Source: Lachnoclostridium phytofermentans ISDg
GTDB lineage: Bacteria; Bacillota; Clostridia; Lachnospirales; Lachnospiraceae
Direction of reading: 5' to 3'
Assembly: GCF_000018685.1 (NCBI RefSeq)
Contig: NC_010001.1
Location: 4,497,501 to 4,561,500 of the forward strand
Length of the DNA stretch: 64,000 nt
Shown: in pieces, positions 24,754 to 32,914 of the stretch
Layout of the letters: each line of letters begins with the position of its first letter
How positions within the stretch are numbered: position 1 is the first letter of the stretch
Position numbers and translations under genes: made by a program
The notes under the pieces: model-generated
What the model was told of the DNA's origin: nothing
Database searches by the model: none
What the model saw: the letters and a program-made list of their open reading frames with translations, nothing else

Positions 24754-25854
24754 TTAAATCATAGTAGTCACGATATCTTCTATATATTCTTTGGCATCTT
24801 CTCTAACATGGTTTAGTCTTCCTTCCACCTCATTCCATGAAATTCCGTTCTCCTCTTGGTTAGGTTTCGATCCTTTACAAATCTCACGGCCTTCGATATG
24901 AAGGAGCTGTAATAATTCTTCTGCCCTGTTATTACGATTTTGTTTATTCTCTAATTCCACAAAGAACTTTTTATGAAACAGGATTGATAATGCTGTACCA
25001 TGAAATGAGTTAGTCACTACATAGGCTGCTTCTTTAAACCAAGCAAGAAATTCTTCCACTTTTGGTGCTACCACATATTTTATATGCATGTCTCTTATCG
25101 CCGTTCGGTCATTGATATAAACTATCTCAAGATTATTCTGCTTTGACAGCTCTTTGGCAAACTGAATAGAATAGATCGGTTTCTCAACATGATAAAGAAG
25201 AACATAAGGCTTTTGATACCCTGTTTGATACTTCATCTGGCTCCATATCTTGCTAGATAGCAACAAAGTAGGGTCAATATGAACTTTTATTTTAGAAGAA
25301 ATATAATCCTGCAATAAAGGGGCTGCATCTGCTTCTCCCACTGAAATGCTTTGAAATCCTTTTAATCTCTCTCGGTAAATCTCTTCTAAAGACTTCGGTA
25401 TTTTTTTAATTCCCAAATTCGCTGCGTAAGAATATTTTTTTTCATCTTCTGTAAAGGTTAAGAAATATGCTTCATCAAACCCTGCACTAACCGGACTAAA
25501 AACCTGATCACTACCAGTAATAATAAAGATATAGTCTTTACTTAATTCTTTAAGTTCTAAATAGTCATTACATCGTTTACTAAGGACTAAATTATCCTTA
25601 CAAAACTGTTCAAAGTTTTTCATCTTTTTTTGTATCACTCTATAAAAAAAAATTCCCTTAGCTATACCTCGAACCACCTTACCACTATAAATTTTAAATG
25701 GGGAGTAACAGCTGGATATACTTTTCGAATAATAATCAATTATCTCGTTATCTATTCCCAGACCAAAAAGAAATTGTTGCAGGGCATATGCTTGTAATAC
25801 CGCACCATAATTTAATGCTCTATGAAATGTTATAATACCAACTTTTTTATTCAT
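24754..25854 (-). CDS. polysaccharide pyruvyl transferase family protein
   Basis: This 366-residue protein belongs to the family that adds ketal pyruvate to sugars of surface polymers, or to related glycosyl-modifying enzymes. Features are GIITFHRALNYGAVLQAYAL, ITGSDQVFSP, and the C-terminal VTNSFHGTALSI with the conserved His. The start is the ATG at 25854, with GGAGGG four bases upstream; the frame stays open ten codons further. It lies just upstream of the rhamnose operon with its own promoter, so a shared role in cell-surface glycan is likely but not shown. Confidence 0.85.
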   Translation of the reverse strand: MNKKVGIITFHRALNYGAVLQAYALQQFLFGLGIDNEIIDYYSKSISSCYSPFKIYSGKVVRGIAKGIFFYRVIQKKMKNFEQFCKDNLVLSKRCNDYLELKELSKDYIFIITGSDQVFSPVSAGFDEAYFLTFTEDEKKYSYAANLGIKKIPKSLEEIYRERLKGFQSISVGEADAAPLLQDYISSKIKVHIDPTLLLSSKIWSQMKYQTGYQKPYVLLYHVEKPIYSIQFAKELSKQNNLEIVYINDRTAIRDMHIKYVVAPKVEEFLAWFKEAAYVVTNSFHGTALSILFHKKFFVELENKQNRNNRAEELLQLLHIEGREICKGSKPNQEENGISWNEVEGRLNHVREDAKEYIEDIVTTMI

Positions 25855-26140
25855 AATCCCTCCATTCTGAAATATAAATGTCATATTTAATTCTTACATA
25901 TCCAATTATTTTAATTAAAAATTGAACTTTACCAGATACCTTTCAAAGGTTTCATTGTCTTCAATCACACCTACTAATAACGTTCTCGGTTCTAATATCC
26001 TGCATGAAAAAGGTAGTTACATTATACATACATGATCCTTTGTTCGCTAAAATAAATACAAGTAGCAGCATAATACACATAATATCTCTATATAAGGCAT
26101 ACATTTTTATCTGGATTCGTATATCTATAAGAGTATAAAA

Positions 26141-26169
26141 AGTATATCATTTCCAATTTTCGTTGTAAA
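26141..26169 (-). promoter_or_regulatory. promoter of the pyruvyl transferase gene
   Basis: On the minus strand TTTACA (26169-26164) and TATACT (26146-26141) are 17 bases apart. The leader is about 280 bases. The rest of 25855-26404 is AT-rich, with no gene or clear RNA structure seen. Confidence 0.65.
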
Positions 26170-26404
26170 CATAAATTGTGTCTACTGTTCATTTAATATG
26201 TTTTGTTTTTCGACATTTTAAATTGAATAATTATATTTATTTATCTTAGTTAACATTTTTAGTATAATTCACGACAAATTATATCGAAATACATCTTAAT
26301 AAGGACTCTTTGTTTGTAAAAAAATGCGTACATCTATTCTAGGTCTATAAACATCATAGTTACATCTATCCTCTTTTAAACAAATACTAAAATCCACTAA
26401 ACAA

Positions 26405-26446
26405 CAAAAAAAGCTGAAGAATCGGATCAATTCCGATTCTTCAGCT
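26405..26446 (-). terminator. terminator of the aldolase gene
   Basis: AAGCTGAAGAATCGG (from 26411) and CCGATTCTTCAGCTT form a perfect 15-base stem with a six- or seven-base loop. On the minus strand it is followed by seven U residues (26411-26405). It lies about 64 bases after the gene stop. Confidence 0.9.
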
Positions 26447-26509
26447 TCCATAAATTTAGGTTAATTAAGAATTTTTCTGTATTATCTTATTCTAGATCGC
26501 CTTTATAAA

Positions 26510-27376
26510 CTACTCTGCTTTTCCAACAGATCCAAATAACTCCATCTTTTCCTTCACAGTTGCTCTAATTGCAACAACTCCTGGAGCTAATAATTTACGT
26601 GGATCAAATCCTTTTCCTTGTAAATCCTTACCGTCTTCAATGTATTTACGAGTTGCAGCTGCAAAACTTAACTGGCATTCTGTATTTACATTAATCTTAG
26701 CTACGCCAAGTGAAATTGCTTTCTTAATCATATCTTCCGGAATACCTGTACCACCATGAAGAACTAAAGGCATATCTCCAGTTAACTGTTGAACTGCAGC
26801 TAAAGTTTCGAAACTAAGGCCAGCCCAGTTTTCTGGATACTGACCATGAATATTTCCGATACCTGCTGCTAACATAGTAACACCAAGATCAGAAATCATC
26901 TTGCATTCTTCTGGATCAGCACATTCACCTGCACCTACAACTCCATCTTCTTCTCCACCGATGGATCCAACTTCTGCTTCTAAAGATAAATTCTTCTCAG
27001 CACAAATCTTTACTAATTCTTTTGTTTTCTCAATGTTCTCTTCAATTGGATAGTGTGAACCATCGAACATGATTGAGGAGAAACCTGCATCGATACATTT
27101 TAAACAAGCTTCAAATGTACCATGATCTAAGTGTAGAGCTACTGGTACTGTAATTTTTAACTCATCTATCATATTAGATACCATAGCTGTTACAGTTTTG
27201 TAACCTATCATATATTTACCTGCACCCTCAGATACACCTAAAATTACTGGTGAATTAAGCTCCTGTGCAGTTAATAAAATAGCCTTTGTCCACTCAAGAT
27301 TATTAATATTAAATTGGCCTACTGCATAATGGCCTGCTTTTGCTTTTGTAATCATGTCTTTTGCTGATACTAACAT
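26510..27376 (-). CDS. fba: class II fructose-bisphosphate aldolase
   Basis: This 288-residue zinc enzyme interconverts fructose-1,6-bisphosphate and two triose phosphates in glycolysis. Metal and active-site blocks are VALHLDHGTFE, SIMFDGSHYPIEENI, LEAEVGSIGGEEDG, VLHGGTGIPEDMI and AKINVNTE. Agarose-type tagatose aldolases share this fold, but a stand-alone gene with its own terminator fits the glycolytic enzyme. AAGGAGGATAAA precedes the ATG. It appears monocistronic. Confidence 0.95.
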   Translation of the reverse strand: MLVSAKDMITKAKAGHYAVGQFNINNLEWTKAILLTAQELNSPVILGVSEGAGKYMIGYKTVTAMVSNMIDELKITVPVALHLDHGTFEACLKCIDAGFSSIMFDGSHYPIEENIEKTKELVKICAEKNLSLEAEVGSIGGEEDGVVGAGECADPEECKMISDLGVTMLAAGIGNIHGQYPENWAGLSFETLAAVQQLTGDMPLVLHGGTGIPEDMIKKAISLGVAKINVNTECQLSFAAATRKYIEDGKDLQGKGFDPRKLLAPGVVAIRATVKEKMELFGSVGKAE

Positions 27377-27517
27377 ATTTTATCCTCCTTATATTCGTTA
27401 AATATTTCACAACTTGTAATTCTATCTAATTATAGTTATCTTCTTAGCCCTAAGATATTATACATGATAATATCACAAAAGGGAACCTTAATTTTCAAAT
27501 AATCCTATTATAATGAA

Positions 27518-27721
27518 TTAAGATAATTTTTTCATCTTTTGTTTGATGCGAATAACTTTTAAGAATTCATGAGTATTTTCAATAGAATATTCCTTTAAAA
27601 AGTTTTCAAAATCCTCATTTAATTCAAAATCTTCTTGCTGCATATATTCCCATACTCTTAAATCGAATTCATCTTCTTCAAAGGAACGATCATATCCTTC
27701 CATATATTCATAGATATTCAT
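27518..27721 (-). CDS. small acidic hypothetical protein
   Basis: This 67-residue protein starts MNIYEYMEGYDRSFEEDE; its first half is rich in Asp, Glu and aromatic residues, and the C-terminus is basic (VIRIKQKMKKLS). I do not recognise the family. The start is the ATG at 27721 with GGAGG five bases upstream, which argues that it is a real gene. No membrane segment or signal peptide is visible. Its 5' leader is a block of three hairpins related to the protease leader at 47535. Confidence 0.65.
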   Translation of the reverse strand: MNIYEYMEGYDRSFEEDEFDLRVWEYMQQEDFELNEDFENFLKEYSIENTHEFLKVIRIKQKMKKLS

Positions 27722-27790
27722 AATAACCTCCATTCCTGCGCTTGTTCTACGCAGCTTTAAATCGTAATTTTCTTTTCTATTTATTTAGGC

Positions 27791-27967
27791 TGTGAAGTTT
27801 TCGAATTTCTTAGGCAGTGTCTTCTGGTGTCTTAGAAATTCGCTTCACACTTGAAATCATGGCCACTCACTAGGCTGGAAGTTTGTGCCGAGGACGACGC
27901 AGGCATAAACTTCTGTGTAAAACCTAGAAATTCTTAGTCAGCGTATTTTGCTGGCTTAGAAATTTCT
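27791..27967 (-). repeat. modular three-hairpin repeat element, copy A
   Basis: Three imperfect palindromes lie in a row: 27791-27849 (TGTGAAG..GAATTTCTTAG with CTTAGAAATTC..CTTCACA), 27878-27913 (GAAGTTTGTGCC with GGCATAAACTTC) and 27924-27967 (AGAAATTCTTAGTCAGC with GCTGGCTTAGAAATTTCT). The middle hairpin and the one at 27924 match, in the minus orientation, the two hairpins at 47535-47628. The element starts three bases after the PAP2 gene stop and forms the leader of the small acidic ORF. Confidence 0.8.
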
Positions 27968-27969
27968 TT

Positions 27970-28857
27970 TTACGCTTTGTTCATAAATCTTTTAATAATG
28001 CACGGATAACCTATCATAATCCATAATACCAGTAAAAAATATTTAACACCTTTTCCTGTAATAGAAGCCCCAAGGATAAAGCCTAAGCCTTCTTTTAGTA
28101 ATATAGTAACGGTTAGTCCAATTAGTAACTTTACTACCTGCATTCGATTGCTACATGCTCTCTCATTAAAATTCAGATACGTACTTTCTACATACCAGCC
28201 AATGGCTAATCCTACACCAGCTGCTGCTGCACTGCAACTATCTGCTGCATATGCTAGTTCTATTGTACCATTAGTATACAAGGTTACGCAATATATTAAT
28301 AGAGCGATCGCGAATACACCGATACCAATCATTAAATATACCTTCTTATCTTTAGTAAGCTCAAAATTTGAGAAATAATACACAAGTAAGATAGTTGCTA
28401 AAGTAATAACAAAAGAAGTTAATACATCTGCTGGAGTATGAACTCCCAGATACATTCTTGATAAACCTACCATTGCTATCACAAGAAATAACATAATCTT
28501 CGATGCTCTTTTCTTAGTTGCAAGTGCCAATGTTCCATACAAAGCTGTTGCTGCCTGTGTATGTCCACTTGGAAAGGAATATCCGGTTGCAGCATTAATA
28601 GCGTCCTCTACCGGTTTAAATAGAGGATCTTTAATCCAAGGACGTGGGATTCGAAACGTTATTTTTAACCCCTGAACCAAAATCGCAGAAAGAAAGAATC
28701 CAAAACTTATCCGATAAGCTAACTTTTTATTATAGCACCAGTAAAAAAAGCATAATACAGCTAATACTACGACCTCTTGCCCTAGTAAGGTAAATAGACG
28801 AAATATCCCACTTAGAAATGGGTTTCGTATACTCTCTAACTGATATAAAAATTCCAT
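27970..28857 (-). CDS. PAP2-type membrane phosphatase
   Basis: This 295-residue membrane protein has the three phosphatase motifs of the PAP2 superfamily: KITFRIPRPW, YSFPSGHTQA, and GLSRMYLGVHTPADV. The active site faces the outer side. Such enzymes hydrolyse lipid phosphates such as undecaprenyl pyrophosphate or phosphatidic acid. About eight hydrophobic segments can be counted; the C-terminal half is longer than in minimal family members. The start is the ATG at 28857 with a GGGGGG run as the binding site; the frame is open 16 codons further but without support. Confidence 0.9.
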   Translation of the reverse strand: MEFLYQLESIRNPFLSGIFRLFTLLGQEVVVLAVLCFFYWCYNKKLAYRISFGFFLSAILVQGLKITFRIPRPWIKDPLFKPVEDAINAATGYSFPSGHTQAATALYGTLALATKKRASKIMLFLVIAMVGLSRMYLGVHTPADVLTSFVITLATILLVYYFSNFELTKDKKVYLMIGIGVFAIALLIYCVTLYTNGTIELAYAADSCSAAAAGVGLAIGWYVESTYLNFNERACSNRMQVVKLLIGLTVTILLKEGLGFILGASITGKGVKYFLLVLWIMIGYPCIIKRFMNKA

Positions 28858-28865
28858 ATAACCCC

Positions 28866-28955
28866 CCATTCTGTCGCAATCCTGCAAATTCAGGCGACAG
28901 CTCAAATTCGTTATCTAAGGCTATTGTATTCCCGTACCCTGCTTTCGTCAAGGGT
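28866..28955 (-). promoter_or_regulatory. hairpin leader of the PAP2 gene
   Basis: In the transcript direction GTACCCT pairs with AGGGTAC (about 28955-28933 on the plus strand), and CTGTCGC pairs with GCGACAG (about 28900-28869), the second hairpin running straight into the AATGGGGGG binding site. GCGACAGAATGG is identical to the sequence before the protease binding site at 47641. The hairpin could control access of ribosomes; that is inference. Confidence 0.45.
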
Positions 28956-29038
28956 ACAAACTAGACAAAACCATTCATTATCAAGAACATCAAAAGTCAC
29001 TTGTTATTGTATATAACTACTATATCTCCTTCATATTG

Positions 29039-29080
29039 CAAAAAGGCTGTTACAAAACAATACTAGTTTTGTAACAGCCT
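29039..29080 (-). terminator. terminator of rpoBC
   Basis: AGGCTGTTACAAAAC (29044-29058) pairs perfectly with GTTTTGTAACAGCCT (29066-29080) around a seven-base loop. On the minus strand it ends in UUUUU. It lies about 46 bases after the rpoC stop. Confidence 0.95.
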
Positions 29081-29125
29081 AATTTTAAGTTTTATAGAGT
29101 TATCAAATTCCTTTAAAGCACTTAA

Positions 29126-32100
29126 TTACTCTTCTTCCTCAGAAAATTTTAAATCATCAAAATTCTCAGTGGAAAGATCATTTTCTTCATCTTCGAAATA
29201 TTCATCCTCAGTGAAGCTTACTTCTTCATCCGAATTAAAGTCTTCATTCTCATAGAAGTTTTGTTTAAAGTCATTACCGGAGAAATTACCTTCGTAATTT
29301 CCATTGTCAAACTCATCCTCAGAGAATGTAATTTCCTGATTCTGATCCGTATCTAACTTAACATTGCGATAGTGTTTCATACCGGTACCTGCTGGAATAA
29401 GCTTACCGATAATTACGTTTTCCTTAAGACCAATCAGTGGATCAATCTTACCTTTAATCGCTGCTTCTGTAAGAACTTTCGTTGTTTCCTGGAAGGATGC
29501 TGCGGAAAGGAAAGAGTTTGTTGCAAGAGAAGCCTTGGTAATACCAAGCATTACCTGTTTTCCTTCTGCTTGTTCTAATCCCTTCGCTGCTAAGCTTTCA
29601 TTTACATCGTTATACTCTAAGATATCTACCATAGTTCCTGGTAAGAATTCTGCATCACCATTATTCTCAACACGAACCTTCTTTAACATCTGGCGAACAA
29701 TCACTTCGATATGCTTATCGTTGATTTCTACACCCTGTAAACGGTAAACTCTTTGAACTTCCTGAATCATGTAATCCTGAACTGCACGAACACCTTTAAT
29801 CTTTAAGATATCATGTGGGTTTACAGAACCTTCTGTTAACTCATCACCAGCTTCAATTACCTGTTCATCCATAACCTTAATTCTAGAACCGTAAGGAATT
29901 AAGTATGCTTTCGATTCTAAAGTATCATTACTTGTTCTAGTAACTATAACTTCACGCTTCTTCTTGGTATCCTTAATTGTAACAGTACCACCGAATTCTG
30001 CGATAATTGCAAGTCCCTTTGGCTTTCTTGCCTCGAAAAGTTCCTCGACACGAGGAAGACCCTGAGTAATATCATCACCCGCAACACCACCAGTATGGAA
30101 AGTACGCATTGTAAGCTGTGTACCTGGCTCACCGATTGACTGAGCCGCAATAATACCAACTGCTTCACCAACCTGTACTGCTTCACCAGTAGCCATGTTT
30201 GCACCGTAACACTTAGCACAAACACCGATGTGTGATTTACAAGAAAGAACGGTACGAATCTTAATCGTTGCATTTGGATCTTCGAATGCTTTGCTTGCTA
30301 CGATACGAGCAGCACGCTTTGGTGTGATGATGTGATTTTTCTTCACAATTAACTCACCATTATCATCGTAGATTGTCTCGCATGCATAACGACCTATAAT
30401 TCTGTCTTCTAATCCTTCAATTACTTCTTTTCCATCCATGAAGGCTTTAATTTCCATACCTGGAATTTCATCAGTACCTTCACCACAGTCAACCTCACGG
30501 ATAATTAAATCCTGAGATACGTCTACAAGACGACGAGTTAAGTAACCAGAGTCGGCAGTACGAAGAGCAGTGTCGGAAAGACCTTTACGAGCACCGTGTG
30601 CGGAGATGAAGTACTCAAGTACGTCAAGACCTTCACGGAAGTTCGCCTTGATAGGCAACTCGATTGTCTTACCAGATGTATCTGCCATAAGACCACGCAT
30701 ACCAGCTAACTGTTTGATCTGCTTGTCGGAACCACGGGCACCAGAGTCAGCCATCATGAAGATGTTATTATATTTATCAAGTCCAGAAAGAAGTTCCTTT
30801 GTAATTTCATCATCGGCTTCTTTCCAAGTTTCAATAACTGCTTTATAACGCTCTTCCTCAGTCATCAAACCACGACGATGATTCTTGGCGATATCTTCTA
30901 CCTGCTTTTCTGCACGTTCGATAATGTCTTTCTTTGCTTCTGGTACAGTCATATCAGAAATGGATACTGTCATCGCTGCACGAGTAGAGTATTTATAACC
31001 TAAAGACTTAATCGCATCTAGAGTTTCTGCAGTCTGAGTTGCACCACGAGTATTGATACATTTCTCAAGGATCTTCTTTAACTGCTTCTTACCTGTGTGG
31101 AAATCAATTTCAAGTGCAAGGAAGTTTTCTGGCTTGCTACGATCAACAAAACCAAGATCCTGCGAAATAATTTCATTAAAGATGAATCTTCCCACGGTAG
31201 ACTCTATTGTTCTGGATTCCTCTACACCTTCTGCGTTAAGACCAGTTCTACGAACTTTAATCATTGCATGAAGTGAGATTACACCATTTTCATAAGCAAG
31301 AATTGCTTCATTTACACTCTTAAAATACTTACCTTCTCCAATGTCACCTGGTTTTTGAAGTGTTAAATAGTAAATACCAAGTACCATATCCTGAGATGGA
31401 ACCGCAACAGGACCACCATCGGATGGTTTTAACAAGTTGTTAGGTGATAATAAAAGGAAACGACACTCTGCCTGAGCTTCTACACTAAGTGGTAGATGCA
31501 CCGCCATCTGGTCACCGTCGAAGTCGGCGTTGAAAGCTGTACATACAAGTGGATGTAACTTAATTGCCTTACCTTCTACAAGTACTGGCTCGAAGGCCTG
31601 AATACCAAGTCTATGAAGGGTAGGAGCACGGTTAAGCATTACTGGATGCTCTCTGATTACCTCTTCTAAGATATCCCATACCTCAGGCTGTAATCTTTCT
31701 ACCATCTTCTTTGCAGATTTAATATTATGAGCTGTTCCTTTTGCAACTAACTCTTTCATAACAAATGGCTTGAATAATTCAATTGCCATTTCCTTTGGAA
31801 GACCACACTGGTAAATCTTAAGTTCAGGACCTACGACGATAACGGAACGACCAGAATAGTCAACACGTTTACCAAGTAAGTTCTGACGGAAACGACCTTG
31901 CTTACCCTTTAACATATCGGATAAGGACTTTAATGGTCTATTACCAGGACCAGTTACAGGACGACCTCTTCTACCATTATCAATTAAAGCGTCAACCGCT
32001 TCTTGTAACATTCTCTTCTCGTTACGAACGATAATATCAGGCGCACCAAGTTCAAGAAGTCTCTTAAGACGATTGTTACGGTTAATAATTCTACGATATA

Positions 32101-32893
32101 AGTCATTCATATCAGAAGTAGCAAAACGGCCACCGTCTAACTGTACCATCGGACGTAAATCTGGTGGGATAACAGGAACGACTGTCATAATCATCCACTC
32201 AGGCTTATTTCCAGACTCACGGAAAGCTTCTACAACCTCAAGTCTCTTAATAATACGAGCTCTCTTTTGTCCTGTAGATTCTTTTAAGCCTCTCTTTAGG
32301 TCTTTTGATTCTTTCTCTAAATCAATGGCCTCTAAAAGTTCCATAATCGCTTCAGCGCCCATTCCTACACGGAACCTGTCGCCATATTTATCATATGCTT
32401 CTCTGAATTCTTTTTCATTTAACACCTGTTTGTACTGTAAATCGGTAGTTCCTTTATCAAGTACAATATAAGATGCAAAATATAGCACTTTCTCAAGGGT
32501 TCTTGGAGAAAGGTCTAAGATTAGACCCATTCTACTTGGGATACCCTTGAAGTACCAAATATGAGACACTGGAGCTGCAAGTTCGATGTGACCCATTCTT
32601 TCACGACGAACACTTGCCTTTGTAACCTCAACTCCACAGCGGTCACATACTACGCCCTTATAGCGGATTTTTTTGTATTTACCACAATGACATTCCCAGT
32701 CTTTGTTTGGTCCAAAAATCTTTTCGCAGAATAAACCGTCTTTTTCTGGCTTGAGCGTTCTGTAATTGATTGTTTCTGGCTTTCTAACTTCACCTCTGGA
32801 CCACTCTCTGATCTTCTCTGGCGAAGCCAAACCTATCTTAATCGCGTCATAGGTGATATCCTTGACACTTTCATTTATCATCTCTGTTGGCAT
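29126..32893 (-). CDS. rpoC: RNA polymerase subunit beta'
   Basis: This 1255-residue subunit of the transcription enzyme has the catalytic Mg-binding motif NADFDGDQMAVH, the N-terminal zinc site CHCGKYKKIRYKGVVCDRCG, and the downstream zinc Cys set (CGEG..., CKSHIGVCAKCYG). MRTFHTGGVA and the trigger-loop region are intact. The C-terminus carries a very acidic tail of about 60 residues (many Asp, Glu, Asn, Phe), mirrored by an acidic end in RpoB. The ATG follows GGGAG by nine bases. It lies 21 bases after rpoB. No ribosomal str genes follow it. Confidence 0.99.
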   Translation of the reverse strand: MPTEMINESVKDITYDAIKIGLASPEKIREWSRGEVRKPETINYRTLKPEKDGLFCEKIFGPNKDWECHCGKYKKIRYKGVVCDRCGVEVTKASVRRERMGHIELAAPVSHIWYFKGIPSRMGLILDLSPRTLEKVLYFASYIVLDKGTTDLQYKQVLNEKEFREAYDKYGDRFRVGMGAEAIMELLEAIDLEKESKDLKRGLKESTGQKRARIIKRLEVVEAFRESGNKPEWMIMTVVPVIPPDLRPMVQLDGGRFATSDMNDLYRRIINRNNRLKRLLELGAPDIIVRNEKRMLQEAVDALIDNGRRGRPVTGPGNRPLKSLSDMLKGKQGRFRQNLLGKRVDYSGRSVIVVGPELKIYQCGLPKEMAIELFKPFVMKELVAKGTAHNIKSAKKMVERLQPEVWDILEEVIREHPVMLNRAPTLHRLGIQAFEPVLVEGKAIKLHPLVCTAFNADFDGDQMAVHLPLSVEAQAECRFLLLSPNNLLKPSDGGPVAVPSQDMVLGIYYLTLQKPGDIGEGKYFKSVNEAILAYENGVISLHAMIKVRRTGLNAEGVEESRTIESTVGRFIFNEIISQDLGFVDRSKPENFLALEIDFHTGKKQLKKILEKCINTRGATQTAETLDAIKSLGYKYSTRAAMTVSISDMTVPEAKKDIIERAEKQVEDIAKNHRRGLMTEEERYKAVIETWKEADDEITKELLSGLDKYNNIFMMADSGARGSDKQIKQLAGMRGLMADTSGKTIELPIKANFREGLDVLEYFISAHGARKGLSDTALRTADSGYLTRRLVDVSQDLIIREVDCGEGTDEIPGMEIKAFMDGKEVIEGLEDRIIGRYACETIYDDNGELIVKKNHIITPKRAARIVASKAFEDPNATIKIRTVLSCKSHIGVCAKCYGANMATGEAVQVGEAVGIIAAQSIGEPGTQLTMRTFHTGGVAGDDITQGLPRVEELFEARKPKGLAIIAEFGGTVTIKDTKKKREVIVTRTSNDTLESKAYLIPYGSRIKVMDEQVIEAGDELTEGSVNPHDILKIKGVRAVQDYMIQEVQRVYRLQGVEINDKHIEVIVRQMLKKVRVENNGDAEFLPGTMVDILEYNDVNESLAAKGLEQAEGKQVMLGITKASLATNSFLSAASFQETTKVLTEAAIKGKIDPLIGLKENVIIGKLIPAGTGMKHYRNVKLDTDQNQEITFSEDEFDNGNYEGNFSGNDFKQNFYENEDFNSDEEVSFTEDEYFEDEENDLSTENFDDLKFSEEEE

Positions 32894-32914
32894 TGTCTGG
32901 CTCTCCCTTCAGTA

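Noticed and set aside
28730..28951. Frame of 73 codons overlapping the PAP2 gene start
   Set aside because: It runs through the hairpin leader and the PAP2 membrane region in another frame; no binding site or similarity.
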